Of a stretch of 37,954 nt of DNA, positions 6,725-13,284 are shown in pieces. Below the pieces are notes generated by a model. The model was given only the letters and a program-made list of their open reading frames with translations, ran no database searches and was not told the origin of the DNA. Positions within the stretch are counted from its first letter, which is position 1; the number at the start of each line of letters is the position of its first letter. Made by a program: the position numbers and the translations under genes. The DNA comes from a virus. The stretch lies in the IMG/VR virus record IMGVR_UViG_3300025325_000080, positions 1-37,954 of that record; one strand, 5' to 3'.

Positions 6725-7047
6725 GGTTGATCTCCTTTTTCCTGCTTGCTCACATCCACATCGTATGATTTGCTAAGCAAATCATCAAGCCAGCCGCGCC
6801 GGATGACCTCGATGATATGCGGGACTCCATATTGGAGAAACTGAGATTGCATCTGGTCCGCAATCCGCCTGGCGATGAGCCGCGAAGATCCCGCATTGAA
6901 CGGGTTCTGGTTTGCGAGCTGCACCGCACTGATCAACGACATCGCCTGGTCCGGTGTCAAACTCAAGCGAACGACCATCCCCTGCTGCCCAAGCTGCGTC
7001 ATCTCGCGTGTAAATTGCCTGACAAGCTCTTTGTTGCTTACGTCCAT
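6721..7047 (-). CDS. hypothetical helical protein
   Basis: This protein of about 108 residues is mainly helical, rich in Gln, Arg and Ser, with a central segment S-L-T-P-D-Q-A-M-S-L-I-S-A-V-Q-L. Two adjacent ATGs exist (7050 and 7047). GGAGG is too close to the first, so the second is preferred. It overlaps the stop of the initiator-like gene upstream. No motif gives a function. Its position directly after a putative replication initiator suggests a replication or regulatory accessory. Confidence 0.6.
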   Translation of the reverse strand: MDVSNKELVRQFTREMTQLGQQGMVVRLSLTPDQAMSLISAVQLANQNPFNAGSSRLIARRIADQMQSQFLQYGVPHIIEVIRRGWLDDLLSKSYDVDVSKQEKGDQP

Positions 7048-7913
7048 CATTCCTCCTTACTTTCGTCATACGTCGCAGTCCCGATCTCATAATGTTCTTC
7101 GCACCACCTTGAGGATCCCTGCTTGCATGGTTTCATGCACATGGGCGTCTTCTTCTTCGTCTTATCCCCCACACGATTCGGGTGAAGCAGTTCATCTGTC
7201 TCATCCTGCCACACACAACCAACACCGGTCATGTCCAATTCTTCGTCATCATCAATCAGTTCACTCGCTTCTTCCCGCCTGGATATTTCCTTGATTTCGT
7301 CCAACCAGGCCTGCGGCATTTCATTGGCCTCGATCCGTCGGATGGCCAGTCCGATCCTATCCGTAGTCCGCAGCCCCTTGACATGGGCATCGATCAACTC
7401 GGGCGAGACATGTTCGAGCCGTGAGATCGTGGAAGCTTTTGGTTCTCCGATGCCAGAATTTCGACACGCAGCAAGGTTTGCTTCGAAGGTCACTCCATGG
7501 GTCAGATACACCACAGATGGCCCTGACTCCGATTTAATCGGATTCAGGGCCTCTACTACTACTGAGTCTTTAACTATTTTTAATACATTAATGTCTACAG
7601 TAGTAGTAGTAGCTCCGACTCCGATTAAATCGGAGTCTCCCCCAGTAAGTTGCTCGACCTTCTCAAGCATCTCCATTAAGGGCAGTTGTCTTCCTTCAAC
7701 CAAACACCACGGACCACGCGACCCGCGCGCTGCTAACCAACCAAGATTCACCAGCAACCTTACAGCCACGGTGATGTTATCTCCCTTATAGCCAGTCCAC
7801 TCTTGGAGCTCAAGCGCGGTCATGACGCGACGCGTGAAAGCGAAGGCCCATAAGATCGATGCTGGAGCGCCTTTGATTGATCTAACAAAGGTTAGTGGGT
7901 TTTCGAATCGCAT
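7047..7913 (-). CDS. winged-helix protein, probable replication initiator
   Basis: In this 288-residue protein the N-terminus (about 10-75) looks like a winged helix used by phage replisome organisers: A-S-I-L-W-A-F...T-A-L-E-L-Q-E-W-T-G, then a second helix V-A-V-R-L-L-V-N-L-G-W-L and a wing with R-G-S-R-G-P-W. The middle is a low-complexity stretch (T-T-T-T and V-V-V) encoded by a large DNA inverted repeat that looks like an origin. The C-terminus has a Cys/His-rich end (C-M-K-P-C and C-E-E-H). As in lambda O, origin and initiator would coincide. AGGT lies before ATG 7913. Confidence 0.6.
   Translation of the reverse strand: MRFENPLTFVRSIKGAPASILWAFAFTRRVMTALELQEWTGYKGDNITVAVRLLVNLGWLAARGSRGPWCLVEGRQLPLMEMLEKVEQLTGGDSDLIGVGATTTTVDINVLKIVKDSVVVEALNPIKSESGPSVVYLTHGVTFEANLAACRNSGIGEPKASTISRLEHVSPELIDAHVKGLRTTDRIGLAIRRIEANEMPQAWLDEIKEISRREEASELIDDDEELDMTGVGCVWQDETDELLHPNRVGDKTKKKTPMCMKPCKQGSSRWCEEHYEIGTATYDESKEE
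7519..7643. other. candidate replication origin: large inverted repeat with AT-rich loop
   Basis: The two arms (7519-7566 and 7595-7643) are imperfect inverted copies. Each contains its own palindrome, GACTCCGATT followed by AATCGGA-type sequence: 7521-7549 with one mismatch and 7618-7638 perfect. Each also carries a CTACTACTACTG triplet tract (7552-7563 against its complement 7599-7610). The 28-base loop (7567-7594) has only four G/C bases. Iterated binding sites plus an AT-rich unwinding region inside an initiator gene is the lambda-type origin layout. The origin call is inference; the repeat is directly seen. Confidence 0.6.
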
Positions 7914-7914
7914 A

Positions 7915-8193
7915 TCAACCTAGCCCCGCATATATTATGGAAGCCCAGCGGCCATCGGTAAGCGGCTGGATAAAATTATCATCTTCTAGTAGTTTCACAC
8001 CATATTCCACCGCCTCCCGCGGGTAGCTTGTATTCTCCTGAAGATCTTCGATGTTCAACCCATTGGAATGACCAGGCATATTTAGTACAAGCAAGATCAT
8101 TGCTGGCGATCCATGCATGCCAACAGTGAAGTTCCCTTGTTCATCGACAAGATGATGATTGATATGTTTATGAGGCTTTATTTTATAGTTCAT
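7915..8193 (-). CDS. small winged-helix-like protein
   Basis: The product has 92 residues. The N-terminus is His-rich (K-P-H-K-H-I-N-H-H). The C-terminal half has a helix-turn-helix feel: I-E-D-L-Q-E-N-T...E-A-V-E-Y-G-V-K-L-L, then D-D-N-F-I-Q-P-L, then a wing G-R-W-A. ATG 8193 is chosen over the upstream ATG 8214 because AAGGAG lies 9-10 bases before it, inside the longer frame. It ends 2 bases before the initiator-like gene, so it may regulate or assist it. Confidence in the fold is moderate. Confidence 0.6.
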   Translation of the reverse strand: MNYKIKPHKHINHHLVDEQGNFTVGMHGSPAMILLVLNMPGHSNGLNIEDLQENTSYPREAVEYGVKLLEDDNFIQPLTDGRWASIIYAGLG

Positions 8194-8221
8194 TTCTGAT
8201 GTCTCCTTTGTCAATTCACGT

Positions 8222-9013
8222 TCACTGCTTGCTTTCCACTGGTGTGAACAATGCAGCCGCCAGGCTTGTCTTCGGCTTGCACAACTCCGGATGATGTTTC
8301 TTCATGTGCGCACCAACCGAATTCGCACTGCGAAGCATCTGCGTGCAGTGCTCGCACTTGCGCGGATAAGTCCGTCGCACTGCGACAGAGTCCGTCGCAC
8401 TCTTTGCACTGTCCGGCTTCTTCGTCGCAGTCTGCGTTGCACTCTTTGCACTGTGCGCCGCACGTCCGTTTCCTGCAGGCGCAGATAATTGCACTCCATA
8501 CACCAAAGCAATCGCAGCCAGTGCCAGGTCCGCAGCTACAATCCGACCAACGGACCAGAGCCACGCCCAAACGATCCCCAACACGGTGTAAAGATTTTCT
8601 TCACCCGAGATCGTCATAAAGACATAAGGTGCCAGCAGCGCAGGCGAGATGATGAGCAGCAAAATGATCGCTGACCAGGCTGTATAGAAACGCACGTTCG
8701 GGATCGATCGATATTTATCCTTCTTCCCGCGGATCTTCTGCTCAATGCGCGGCTTGAGCTTGCCCAGCCGCGCCAGCACATACACCAATCCGGCGGCGAC
8801 CGTGATCCCCATTGATAGACCAGAAATCCCTCCCAGCACTGGCAGAAGAAACTCTCGCACCCATGTGCTCACCAATCCCTGGATCTCCGTAGACACGAAG
8901 GCGCCAATCCAGATCGTCACATTTGCGAGCGCGCCGGTGATCAGTAACAACCTGCCGAAATCGAAGCTGGATTTCTTCTTTCCTTGTTTAGCCTGCTTTG
9001 TTTGCGTCTTCAT
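8222..9013 (-). CDS. four-helix membrane protein with C-terminal C2H2 zinc finger
   Basis: The product has 263 residues. Four hydrophobic segments (about 21-41, 56-83, 110-135 and 143-173) are followed by a Ser/Ala/Lys/Thr-rich linker with a repeated S-A-K-S-A-T, then a C2H2-type finger (C220-x2-C223, H236-x3-H240). ATG 9013 has AAGGAG upstream; the longer frame to 9058 overlaps the ATPase stop. The gene follows an FtsK/HerA-type ATPase. That pairing suggests an inner-membrane complex that handles DNA, with the finger contacting DNA or a partner at the cytoplasmic face. I do not recognise a named family. Confidence 0.72.
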   Translation of the reverse strand: MKTQTKQAKQGKKKSSFDFGRLLLITGALANVTIWIGAFVSTEIQGLVSTWVREFLLPVLGGISGLSMGITVAAGLVYVLARLGKLKPRIEQKIRGKKDKYRSIPNVRFYTAWSAIILLLIISPALLAPYVFMTISGEENLYTVLGIVWAWLWSVGRIVAADLALAAIALVYGVQLSAPAGNGRAAHSAKSATQTATKKPDSAKSATDSVAVRRTYPRKCEHCTQMLRSANSVGAHMKKHHPELCKPKTSLAAALFTPVESKQ

Positions 9014-9038
9014 CGCTTCATCTCCTTCACTGCTACTA

Positions 9039-10298
9039 CTACCCCGCCACCGCCCCATTTAGGGGCAAATCGGGACTGCCAGTAGTAGCAGTAGCAGTAG
9101 TAGCACTCAAATATTCGATAATTTTGTTGATCGTGGCATTCCAGGAGCCGCCGTTCGGCTTACCCAACAACCGGCCCACAGCTCTGCCGCTCATGCCTGG
9201 GGTCCACTGTGAGCGGATCGATTCAGCCAGCTTCACGATCTCATCCTGCTCAGCGGGTTCGCTCTGTGCTTCAGCCCCTTCAATCATCAACTGGCGGGCC
9301 TCCTCCGAGATCGGGGGGTACGTCACCGTGAAAGATTGGAACTCGACCAGCCTGCCCCTCCAGATGATCAACCCGCGCCCGCATACATCCGGCAGGGTTT
9401 CGGCGCCCTTGCTGCCCAGCATGGTGATCGAGTCGTTGTGGTGAGGCACACGGAACGCCACCCGGGTGGACAGGTTCGTCTTGGCGAACATCTCAGCCTG
9501 CGTGGGCTGATTGGTCGCAATGATCGGATACAGACCCACATAGCGATAGATGCGGATCATCTGCTTCAGCAGCAGCTTGGCCGAATCAGGCAGGTCCGCA
9601 GCTTCATCTACAAAGAGCGCGATCGGCAGAATGGGATCCTCGGGATGCGCATCGTTGTGCATCAGGATGTTCACGCATCCACTCTTCACCAGCTTTTGCT
9701 CGCGCTCACGGAACAAAGCCTGCAGCTGCTCCAGTTCGCCCGCTTGAAAGATCAGGTGGAAGTTGGGCTGATCTGCATAGCGGATGAACTCAACGCTGTG
9801 CTTACCATCCCAGGCATAGACCAGTGTCTTGCCTCCGTGCAGCAGAGCCTGGATCCACGCATGCTCCTCGCCCGTCTTGCCCATCCCTGTCGAGCCACCC
9901 AACAGGAACGAGATGCCACCCATCAGCGGGATCCACAATGGACCATTCTTCGTCATCCCCACCGGCAGATCCCAGGGATGCGGCTGCTTTGTCAGGTCCA
10001 GGGGCATGGCTTCATCGAGTGAAACCGATGCGCTCGGAATCTCCAGGCCCACCTGCAGAAAGAGACCCCGCGTATTTGTGCGGATCACACGCCGTCCCTC
10101 GAGTCGAGTGGAAAGGTCGTGGACAAAATGATCGTTAACGCGCTCGAGCCGGATCGCAGACGGGTCAAAGGCCACGATGATGCGCTCATCTCTCTGCCAC
10201 AGATAGAATGCCACCCCGGATGAGTAATGCAACACCTTGTTCTGGATCAGCAGGCTGAGCGTTTTATATGCCACCCGCTGAACTAAATTTGTGTTCAT
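9039..10298 (-). CDS. FtsK/HerA-like P-loop ATPase (DNA translocase type)
   Basis: This 419-residue protein has a Walker A at 134-142 (G-G-S-T-G-M-G-K-T) and a Walker B at about 226-236 (A-L-F-V-D-E-A-A-D-L). Between and after them are the FtsK-style segments Y-A-W-D-G-K and I-I-A-T-N-Q-P-T, the latter resembling the sensor region. No membrane helix is present, so any anchoring comes from its neighbours. Such ATPases pump double-stranded DNA in cell division, conjugation and some mobile elements. It is not the packaging ATPase, since a terminase is present. AAGGA and GGAGG sites precede ATG 10298, and the start overlaps the lipoprotein stop by 4 bases. Confidence 0.82.
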   Translation of the reverse strand: MNTNLVQRVAYKTLSLLIQNKVLHYSSGVAFYLWQRDERIIVAFDPSAIRLERVNDHFVHDLSTRLEGRRVIRTNTRGLFLQVGLEIPSASVSLDEAMPLDLTKQPHPWDLPVGMTKNGPLWIPLMGGISFLLGGSTGMGKTGEEHAWIQALLHGGKTLVYAWDGKHSVEFIRYADQPNFHLIFQAGELEQLQALFREREQKLVKSGCVNILMHNDAHPEDPILPIALFVDEAADLPDSAKLLLKQMIRIYRYVGLYPIIATNQPTQAEMFAKTNLSTRVAFRVPHHNDSITMLGSKGAETLPDVCGRGLIIWRGRLVEFQSFTVTYPPISEEARQLMIEGAEAQSEPAEQDEIVKLAESIRSQWTPGMSGRAVGRLLGKPNGGSWNATINKIIEYLSATTATATTGSPDLPLNGAVAG

Positions 10299-11230
10299 TC
10301 CTTCTTTGCCTCCTTCCAGGAACTATCCAGCTCCTGGACAATCACACCATCGATCACTTCAAGATGGTTCGTCGCACCATCCAATATTTTGAAGCGACTC
10401 TCTAGGTTGGAATCGGAAAGCTGTTTGATCATCTCCTGGCCGGCCAGTTGCTTCCTGGCTTCCGACTTCTGCTCGCCGGGTAATCCCCTCGTAGCCAGAT
10501 CGATCATCTGATCGCGTTCGGTCACTGCGTCCTGGCGTTCTGCAGTAATGGCAGGCAGTAAAGGCGGCAGGTTCAACTTTGTCTCAGCCCAGCGGTTGAT
10601 CAATCCAGCTTTCAACTGGCCTTGAAAATTCGGACTGCGATCTATATCGGTGTATGTGCCGTCGACGATATTGAGCACTGGCAAAATATTCCCTCGTGCA
10701 TCCACCTGCGGCGCTTGAAAACTCCAGCGACGGACGATCAGCATCACGAAGATGATCAGCACCAGCACCACGACTACAAAACTATACACAGGCAGCTTGC
10801 CCTTGAAGTCGTTGATATCCTGCTGTCGTTGGAGCTCCAAATTGTCACGGATCGCATTATTTGCCATCTGCGTGCCCTGTGCATTCAACAAACCAAACAC
10901 AGCGGTCTGGGTGGCGTCCGGTGTCGGAGTCCAGGCCATGGCAGTCTGGGTCATGGCGGAGATCTGCGTCTCCTGTATGCTCTGTGCAGTGACCGTCCAC
11001 ATCTGCTGCTGGAAGACCATCCCCGCCGCGGTCTCAGTGATCCGGATGATCGGGGCCTCGGCAGTCGCGGTCAGGAACTGGCTCTGGTAATACGCCTGTT
11101 GCAGCGCCGCATCTGAGGTCGCCTTGCTGTTCTGCACATTTGCATACAGATCTGGCGAACCGGCTGGAGGCGTTACACACCCCGCCAGGGCCAGGACCAC
11201 AAGGAACATTAAGAACGGTTTCTTGTTCAT
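10295..11230 (-). CDS. lipoprotein with a second transmembrane segment
   Basis: The 311-residue protein begins M-N-K-K and a hydrophobic core ending in lipobox L-A-G-C18, so it should be lipidated at Cys18. A Thr/Ala/Gln-rich extracytoplasmic stretch (about 20-140, including T-P-T-P-D-A-T-Q-T-A) leads to one strong membrane helix at about 148-166 and a soluble domain with a C-terminal helix-rich end. ATG 11230 is chosen because AAAGGG is 9 bases upstream; the ATG at 11239 abuts it. An outside stretch tethered at both ends plus a cytoplasmic domain beside an FtsK-type ATPase suggests a membrane complex. The T-P-T-P style linker resembles Chloroflexota lipoproteins. Confidence 0.78.
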   Translation of the reverse strand: MNKKPFLMFLVVLALAGCVTPPAGSPDLYANVQNSKATSDAALQQAYYQSQFLTATAEAPIIRITETAAGMVFQQQMWTVTAQSIQETQISAMTQTAMAWTPTPDATQTAVFGLLNAQGTQMANNAIRDNLELQRQQDINDFKGKLPVYSFVVVVLVLIIFVMLIVRRWSFQAPQVDARGNILPVLNIVDGTYTDIDRSPNFQGQLKAGLINRWAETKLNLPPLLPAITAERQDAVTERDQMIDLATRGLPGEQKSEARKQLAGQEMIKQLSDSNLESRFKILDGATNHLEVIDGVIVQELDSSWKEAKKE

Positions 11231-11232
11231 GG

Positions 11233-11403
11233 TCACCATCCCTTTCCTGGGTCATCTTTTCTGAGCTGCTCCACGACCTCACCCCATCCCCAGGGATCGT
11301 TTGGCTTCCGCACGAATAGAATCGCGTAGATGCCAATGCAGATCCCGATGCCCAGCAGACCAACCGCCAGCCCCATTAGAATTGTGAAAATTATGTTCAA
11401 CAT
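11233..11403 (-). CDS. small single-helix membrane protein
   Basis: The product has 56 residues, with a hydrophobic stretch (about 2-31) and a charged tail (W-G-E-V-V-E-Q-L-R-K-D-D). AAGAAGG precedes ATG 11403, whereas the open frame to 11463 lacks support. It lies between two other membrane-protein genes with little spacing, so it is probably a subunit of the same complex as the lipoprotein and ATPase. Confidence 0.65.
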   Translation of the reverse strand: MLNIIFTILMGLAVGLLGIGICIGIYAILFVRKPNDPWGWGEVVEQLRKDDPGKGW

Positions 11404-11413
11404 ATCCACCTTC

Positions 11414-11872
11414 TTACCTGAGCCATTGAAGTGGCTCATCATCGTCGTGCGGACCATTGCCATTCCCAGACGGGAGAGAAGCAGGTGGAGCGGGTGAACG
11501 CATCGACCGCAGCATATCCAGCATCATCAGCTGCGTGAGCTCGTTCATCGAGATCTGACTCTGCGGCCTGCCATCTGCCATCTGCCCTCTGCCCCCTGTC
11601 CCCGGTCCCCCGTCTCCGGTCCCCTGCCCCCTGATCCCTGCCCGCTTCCACATCGCCCACAAGATCACAGCGACCAGCGCCACAAAGATGACCACGAATA
11701 GAGCGATCGTCAGGATTGTGACCAGGTTGCCCCAGGCATTGATCTGGCCGAGCTGGGCGACTTCAATCGTCGCCTGTGCCTGCTGTGCAGTGGAATAGGA
11801 TTGCATCCCCGAAGAGACTCCGAAGATGATCACGATCAGCAATAAGATGGCGATCAGGATAAGGATATACAT
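11414..11872 (-). CDS. two-helix membrane protein with repeat-encoded Gly-rich linker
   Basis: The product has 152 residues. Membrane helices are at about 1-20 and 48-72. Next comes a low-complexity linker (G-Q-G-T-G-D-G-G-P-G-T-G-G-R-G) encoded by a run of short C/T-rich tandem units at about 11565-11645, then a helix with M-N-E-L-T-Q-L-M-M-L and an acidic tail. ATG 11872 is fixed by GGAGG 7 bases upstream; the open frame to 12058 covers another gene. Neither helix pair matches a family I know. It sits in the same membrane-protein cluster as its neighbours. Confidence 0.68.
   Translation of the reverse strand: MYILILIAILLLIVIIFGVSSGMQSYSTAQQAQATIEVAQLGQINAWGNLVTILTIALFVVIFVALVAVILWAMWKRAGIRGQGTGDGGPGTGGRGQMADGRPQSQISMNELTQLMMLDMLRSMRSPAPPASLPSGNGNGPHDDDEPLQWLR
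11565..11645. repeat. short C/T-rich tandem repeat inside a coding region
   Basis: Degenerate units of about 7 bases (TCTGCCC, CCTGTCC, CGGTCCC types) run in frame through the gene at 11414-11872 and encode its glycine-rich linker. Length variation here would change the linker, or its reading frame unless units change in threes. Confidence 0.6.
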
Positions 11873-11873
11873 C

Positions 11874-12170
11874 TCAAGCCTCCATCTGAAAGTCAGACTC
11901 GAAGACAAGTGTGTCGATTGGTCGATACGCTTTCCACGCGCCATTCCCTGGGAATGGATCCTGGCGGGCCAGCCCGTTCTCCCGCAATTGTTTTTGCGCA
12001 GCATGGATGTCTCCCTCGAAATATTTATCCGCGAGCCCATGCAGGCCAAGATGACCAAGGAAGCTGTGCCATGACCGTCCGCTCATCGACGCCTCGCACC
12101 GCGGACAAACTTCCGGTGCGCTCTTGCCAATGACTGCTTTACCACCTAAGGATTGAAAATTTGTTTTCAT
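11874..12170 (-). CDS. small zinc-binding-like protein
   Basis: The product has 98 residues. A C-P-R-C pair at about residues 22-25 is followed by W-H, G-H-L-G-L-H spacing that resembles a C2H2 or treble-clef-like zinc site (H35, H40, H44). The rest is a basic and aromatic tail. GAGGAG lies upstream of ATG 12170. It precedes the two-helix membrane gene by 1 base and is probably co-translated. DNA or protein binding is plausible but unproven. Confidence 0.65.
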   Translation of the reverse strand: MKTNFQSLGGKAVIGKSAPEVCPRCEASMSGRSWHSFLGHLGLHGLADKYFEGDIHAAQKQLRENGLARQDPFPGNGAWKAYRPIDTLVFESDFQMEA

Positions 12171-12200
12171 GTGGCTGATCTCCTCTTGATTGTTAGCCCG

Positions 12201-12389
12201 TTAGTTGTCCCGCTGGGTTGACACAATGACGCCGCCTTTTATGGAATCATTGCCAAACGTGGTCACTTTCCATTTATCGCCAGTTTGAGCATTCGGGAAA
12301 TGCTCTTTGCCGGATGTGCCTTTGTTGGTTGTTACCGTGTCGCTGCCAACCTTCTTGACTGTGACGATTTCTGTTTTTTTGTCGGACAT
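12201..12389 (-). CDS. hypothetical small basic protein
   Basis: The product has 62 residues, rich in Thr, Lys and Val with an alternating pattern (E-I-V-T-V-K-K-V-G-S-D-T-V-T-T), so probably a small beta barrel. A GAGAGAGG ribosome site precedes ATG 12389. The family is unknown. It lies between the GGDEF-like gene and the zinc-binding-like gene in the leftward operon. Confidence 0.55.
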   Translation of the reverse strand: MSDKKTEIVTVKKVGSDTVTTNKGTSGKEHFPNAQTGDKWKVTTFGNDSIKGGVIVSTQRDN

Positions 12390-12441
12390 TTCAGACCTCT
12401 CTCTCCGTTACAAAGCCATCGGGAGCGGGCTAACCAGTCGT

Positions 12442-12963
12442 TTAGCGCGGATCGCCGGGTGCAATGCGGATGACACCGCGCTTGTTTTCCATCTTCGCGA
12501 GCTCCACTAGCTTTACGGCTGGTTCGACATTCGCCGTCAGATCATCTGAGATGACAGGCGCAATGGCAAAGGTGGCCGATAAGCCGTTCTCGCGCAGAGA
12601 TTCTGCCAGGCGTGCGCATAATTCGATGGGGTTCGATTCGCGGCGGCCCGGATCGTCGTCCGTAATGACGACGATGAATTCATCCCCTGAATAACGTTGG
12701 CCTATCCTGTAATCTGATGCGCGCATTGCCAGGCTTTTCTTGATCCGGGTGTTGACACCCGCATGAGTATGGACTTCATTGAGATGCCCCATTTCGTCAA
12801 TGTCGAAAAATATGACCCATCTAGCGATGGCTGCGATCCCCGGCCATATCAGCTCCTGAAAACCCGCGCGCGAATAGCAATCGTACTCATCATTCCACGC
12901 CAGGGCTTGGATCAATTGTTCGAGCTGGCTTCGATTTAATTCGTCTAATTGTTTTTTGTTCAT
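12442..12963 (-). CDS. stand-alone GGDEF-like domain protein (diguanylate cyclase type)
   Basis: This 173-residue protein is essentially one GGDEF domain. Visible are the first metal motif D54-I-D56, Asn62 in the N-E pair that contacts GTP, and the signature S-G-D-E-F at 92-96, a variant found in active enzymes. Lys of the usual D-x-D-x-F-K motif is replaced by Gly58. An R-x-x-D inhibitory-site-like motif (81-84) lies two residues further from the signature than usual. No sensory domain is fused. The family makes cyclic-di-GMP from two GTP. With the HD-GYP protein at 2376-3332, this phage carries a possible synthase and hydrolase. ATG 12963 has GGAG 8-9 bases upstream. Confidence 0.8.
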   Translation of the reverse strand: MNKKQLDELNRSQLEQLIQALAWNDEYDCYSRAGFQELIWPGIAAIARWVIFFDIDEMGHLNEVHTHAGVNTRIKKSLAMRASDYRIGQRYSGDEFIVVITDDDPGRRESNPIELCARLAESLRENGLSATFAIAPVISDDLTANVEPAVKLVELAKMENKRGVIRIAPGDPR

Positions 12964-13169
12964 GGTCGATCTCCGTTCGTCTCGATTTGTTGCGCCAATG
13001 CCGTGGATCGGGACGCATTGAAGATGGTGCCTTTGCAAAACATCTCGCACATGAAGAGCGGACCCTTGAACTCTTCCACAGTCCCGCCGTTATAAGTGAC
13101 CGTATAGTTTGCCGTCAGGGGCAGCATATCTTTGACGTTCATTGCGCAATTCAAATGTGTTGTTGACAT
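12960..13169 (-). CDS. hypothetical small protein, first gene of the early leftward operon
   Basis: The product has 69 residues with three Cys and a predicted beta hairpin (Y-T-V-T-Y-N-G-G). TAGGAG precedes ATG 13169. Its stop overlaps the GGDEF-like start by 4 bases, so the two are coupled. It is the first leftward gene after the divergent integrase promoter region. No family is recognised. Confidence 0.6.
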   Translation of the reverse strand: MSTTHLNCAMNVKDMLPLTANYTVTYNGGTVEEFKGPLFMCEMFCKGTIFNASRSTALAQQIETNGDRP

Positions 13170-13226
13170 TGTGGTTAATCTCCTATCGTGCTGCATTCAA
13201 GCAGCGGTGGTGTAAAATCGGATTTG

Positions 13227-13276
13227 CAACTGTCTGCTGGTAGTCTTCGTGGTTGATCTCGACCAGCAGGCAGTTG
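13227..13276. promoter_or_regulatory. 15-bp inverted repeat in the divergent int/operon region
   Basis: CAACTGTCTGCTGGT (13227-13241) matches the reverse complement of 13262-13276 at 14 of 15 positions, with a 20-base loop. It ends 8 bases before the integrase ATG and lies between the divergent leftward operon and int. It is a candidate operator, or a control hairpin for integrase expression. Confidence 0.6.
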
Positions 13277-13284
13277 TATAAAAA

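Noticed and set aside
8211-8570. Cys-rich leftward frame of 119 residues (metallothionein-like look)
   Set aside because: It lies wholly in another frame of the membrane/zinc-finger gene at 8222-9013; its Cys pattern comes from the repeated GCACTCTTTGCACTG-type DNA, and it has no ribosome site.
9039-10298. Packaging ATPase (second terminase)
   Set aside because: It lacks a nuclease domain and has FtsK/HerA-type motifs, and a complete terminase pair is at the right edge.
12442-12963. CRISPR-associated or CBASS-type nucleotide cyclase
   Set aside because: The S-G-D-E-F and D-I-D motifs fit the GGDEF family; no cas, effector or HORMA/TRIP partner lies nearby.
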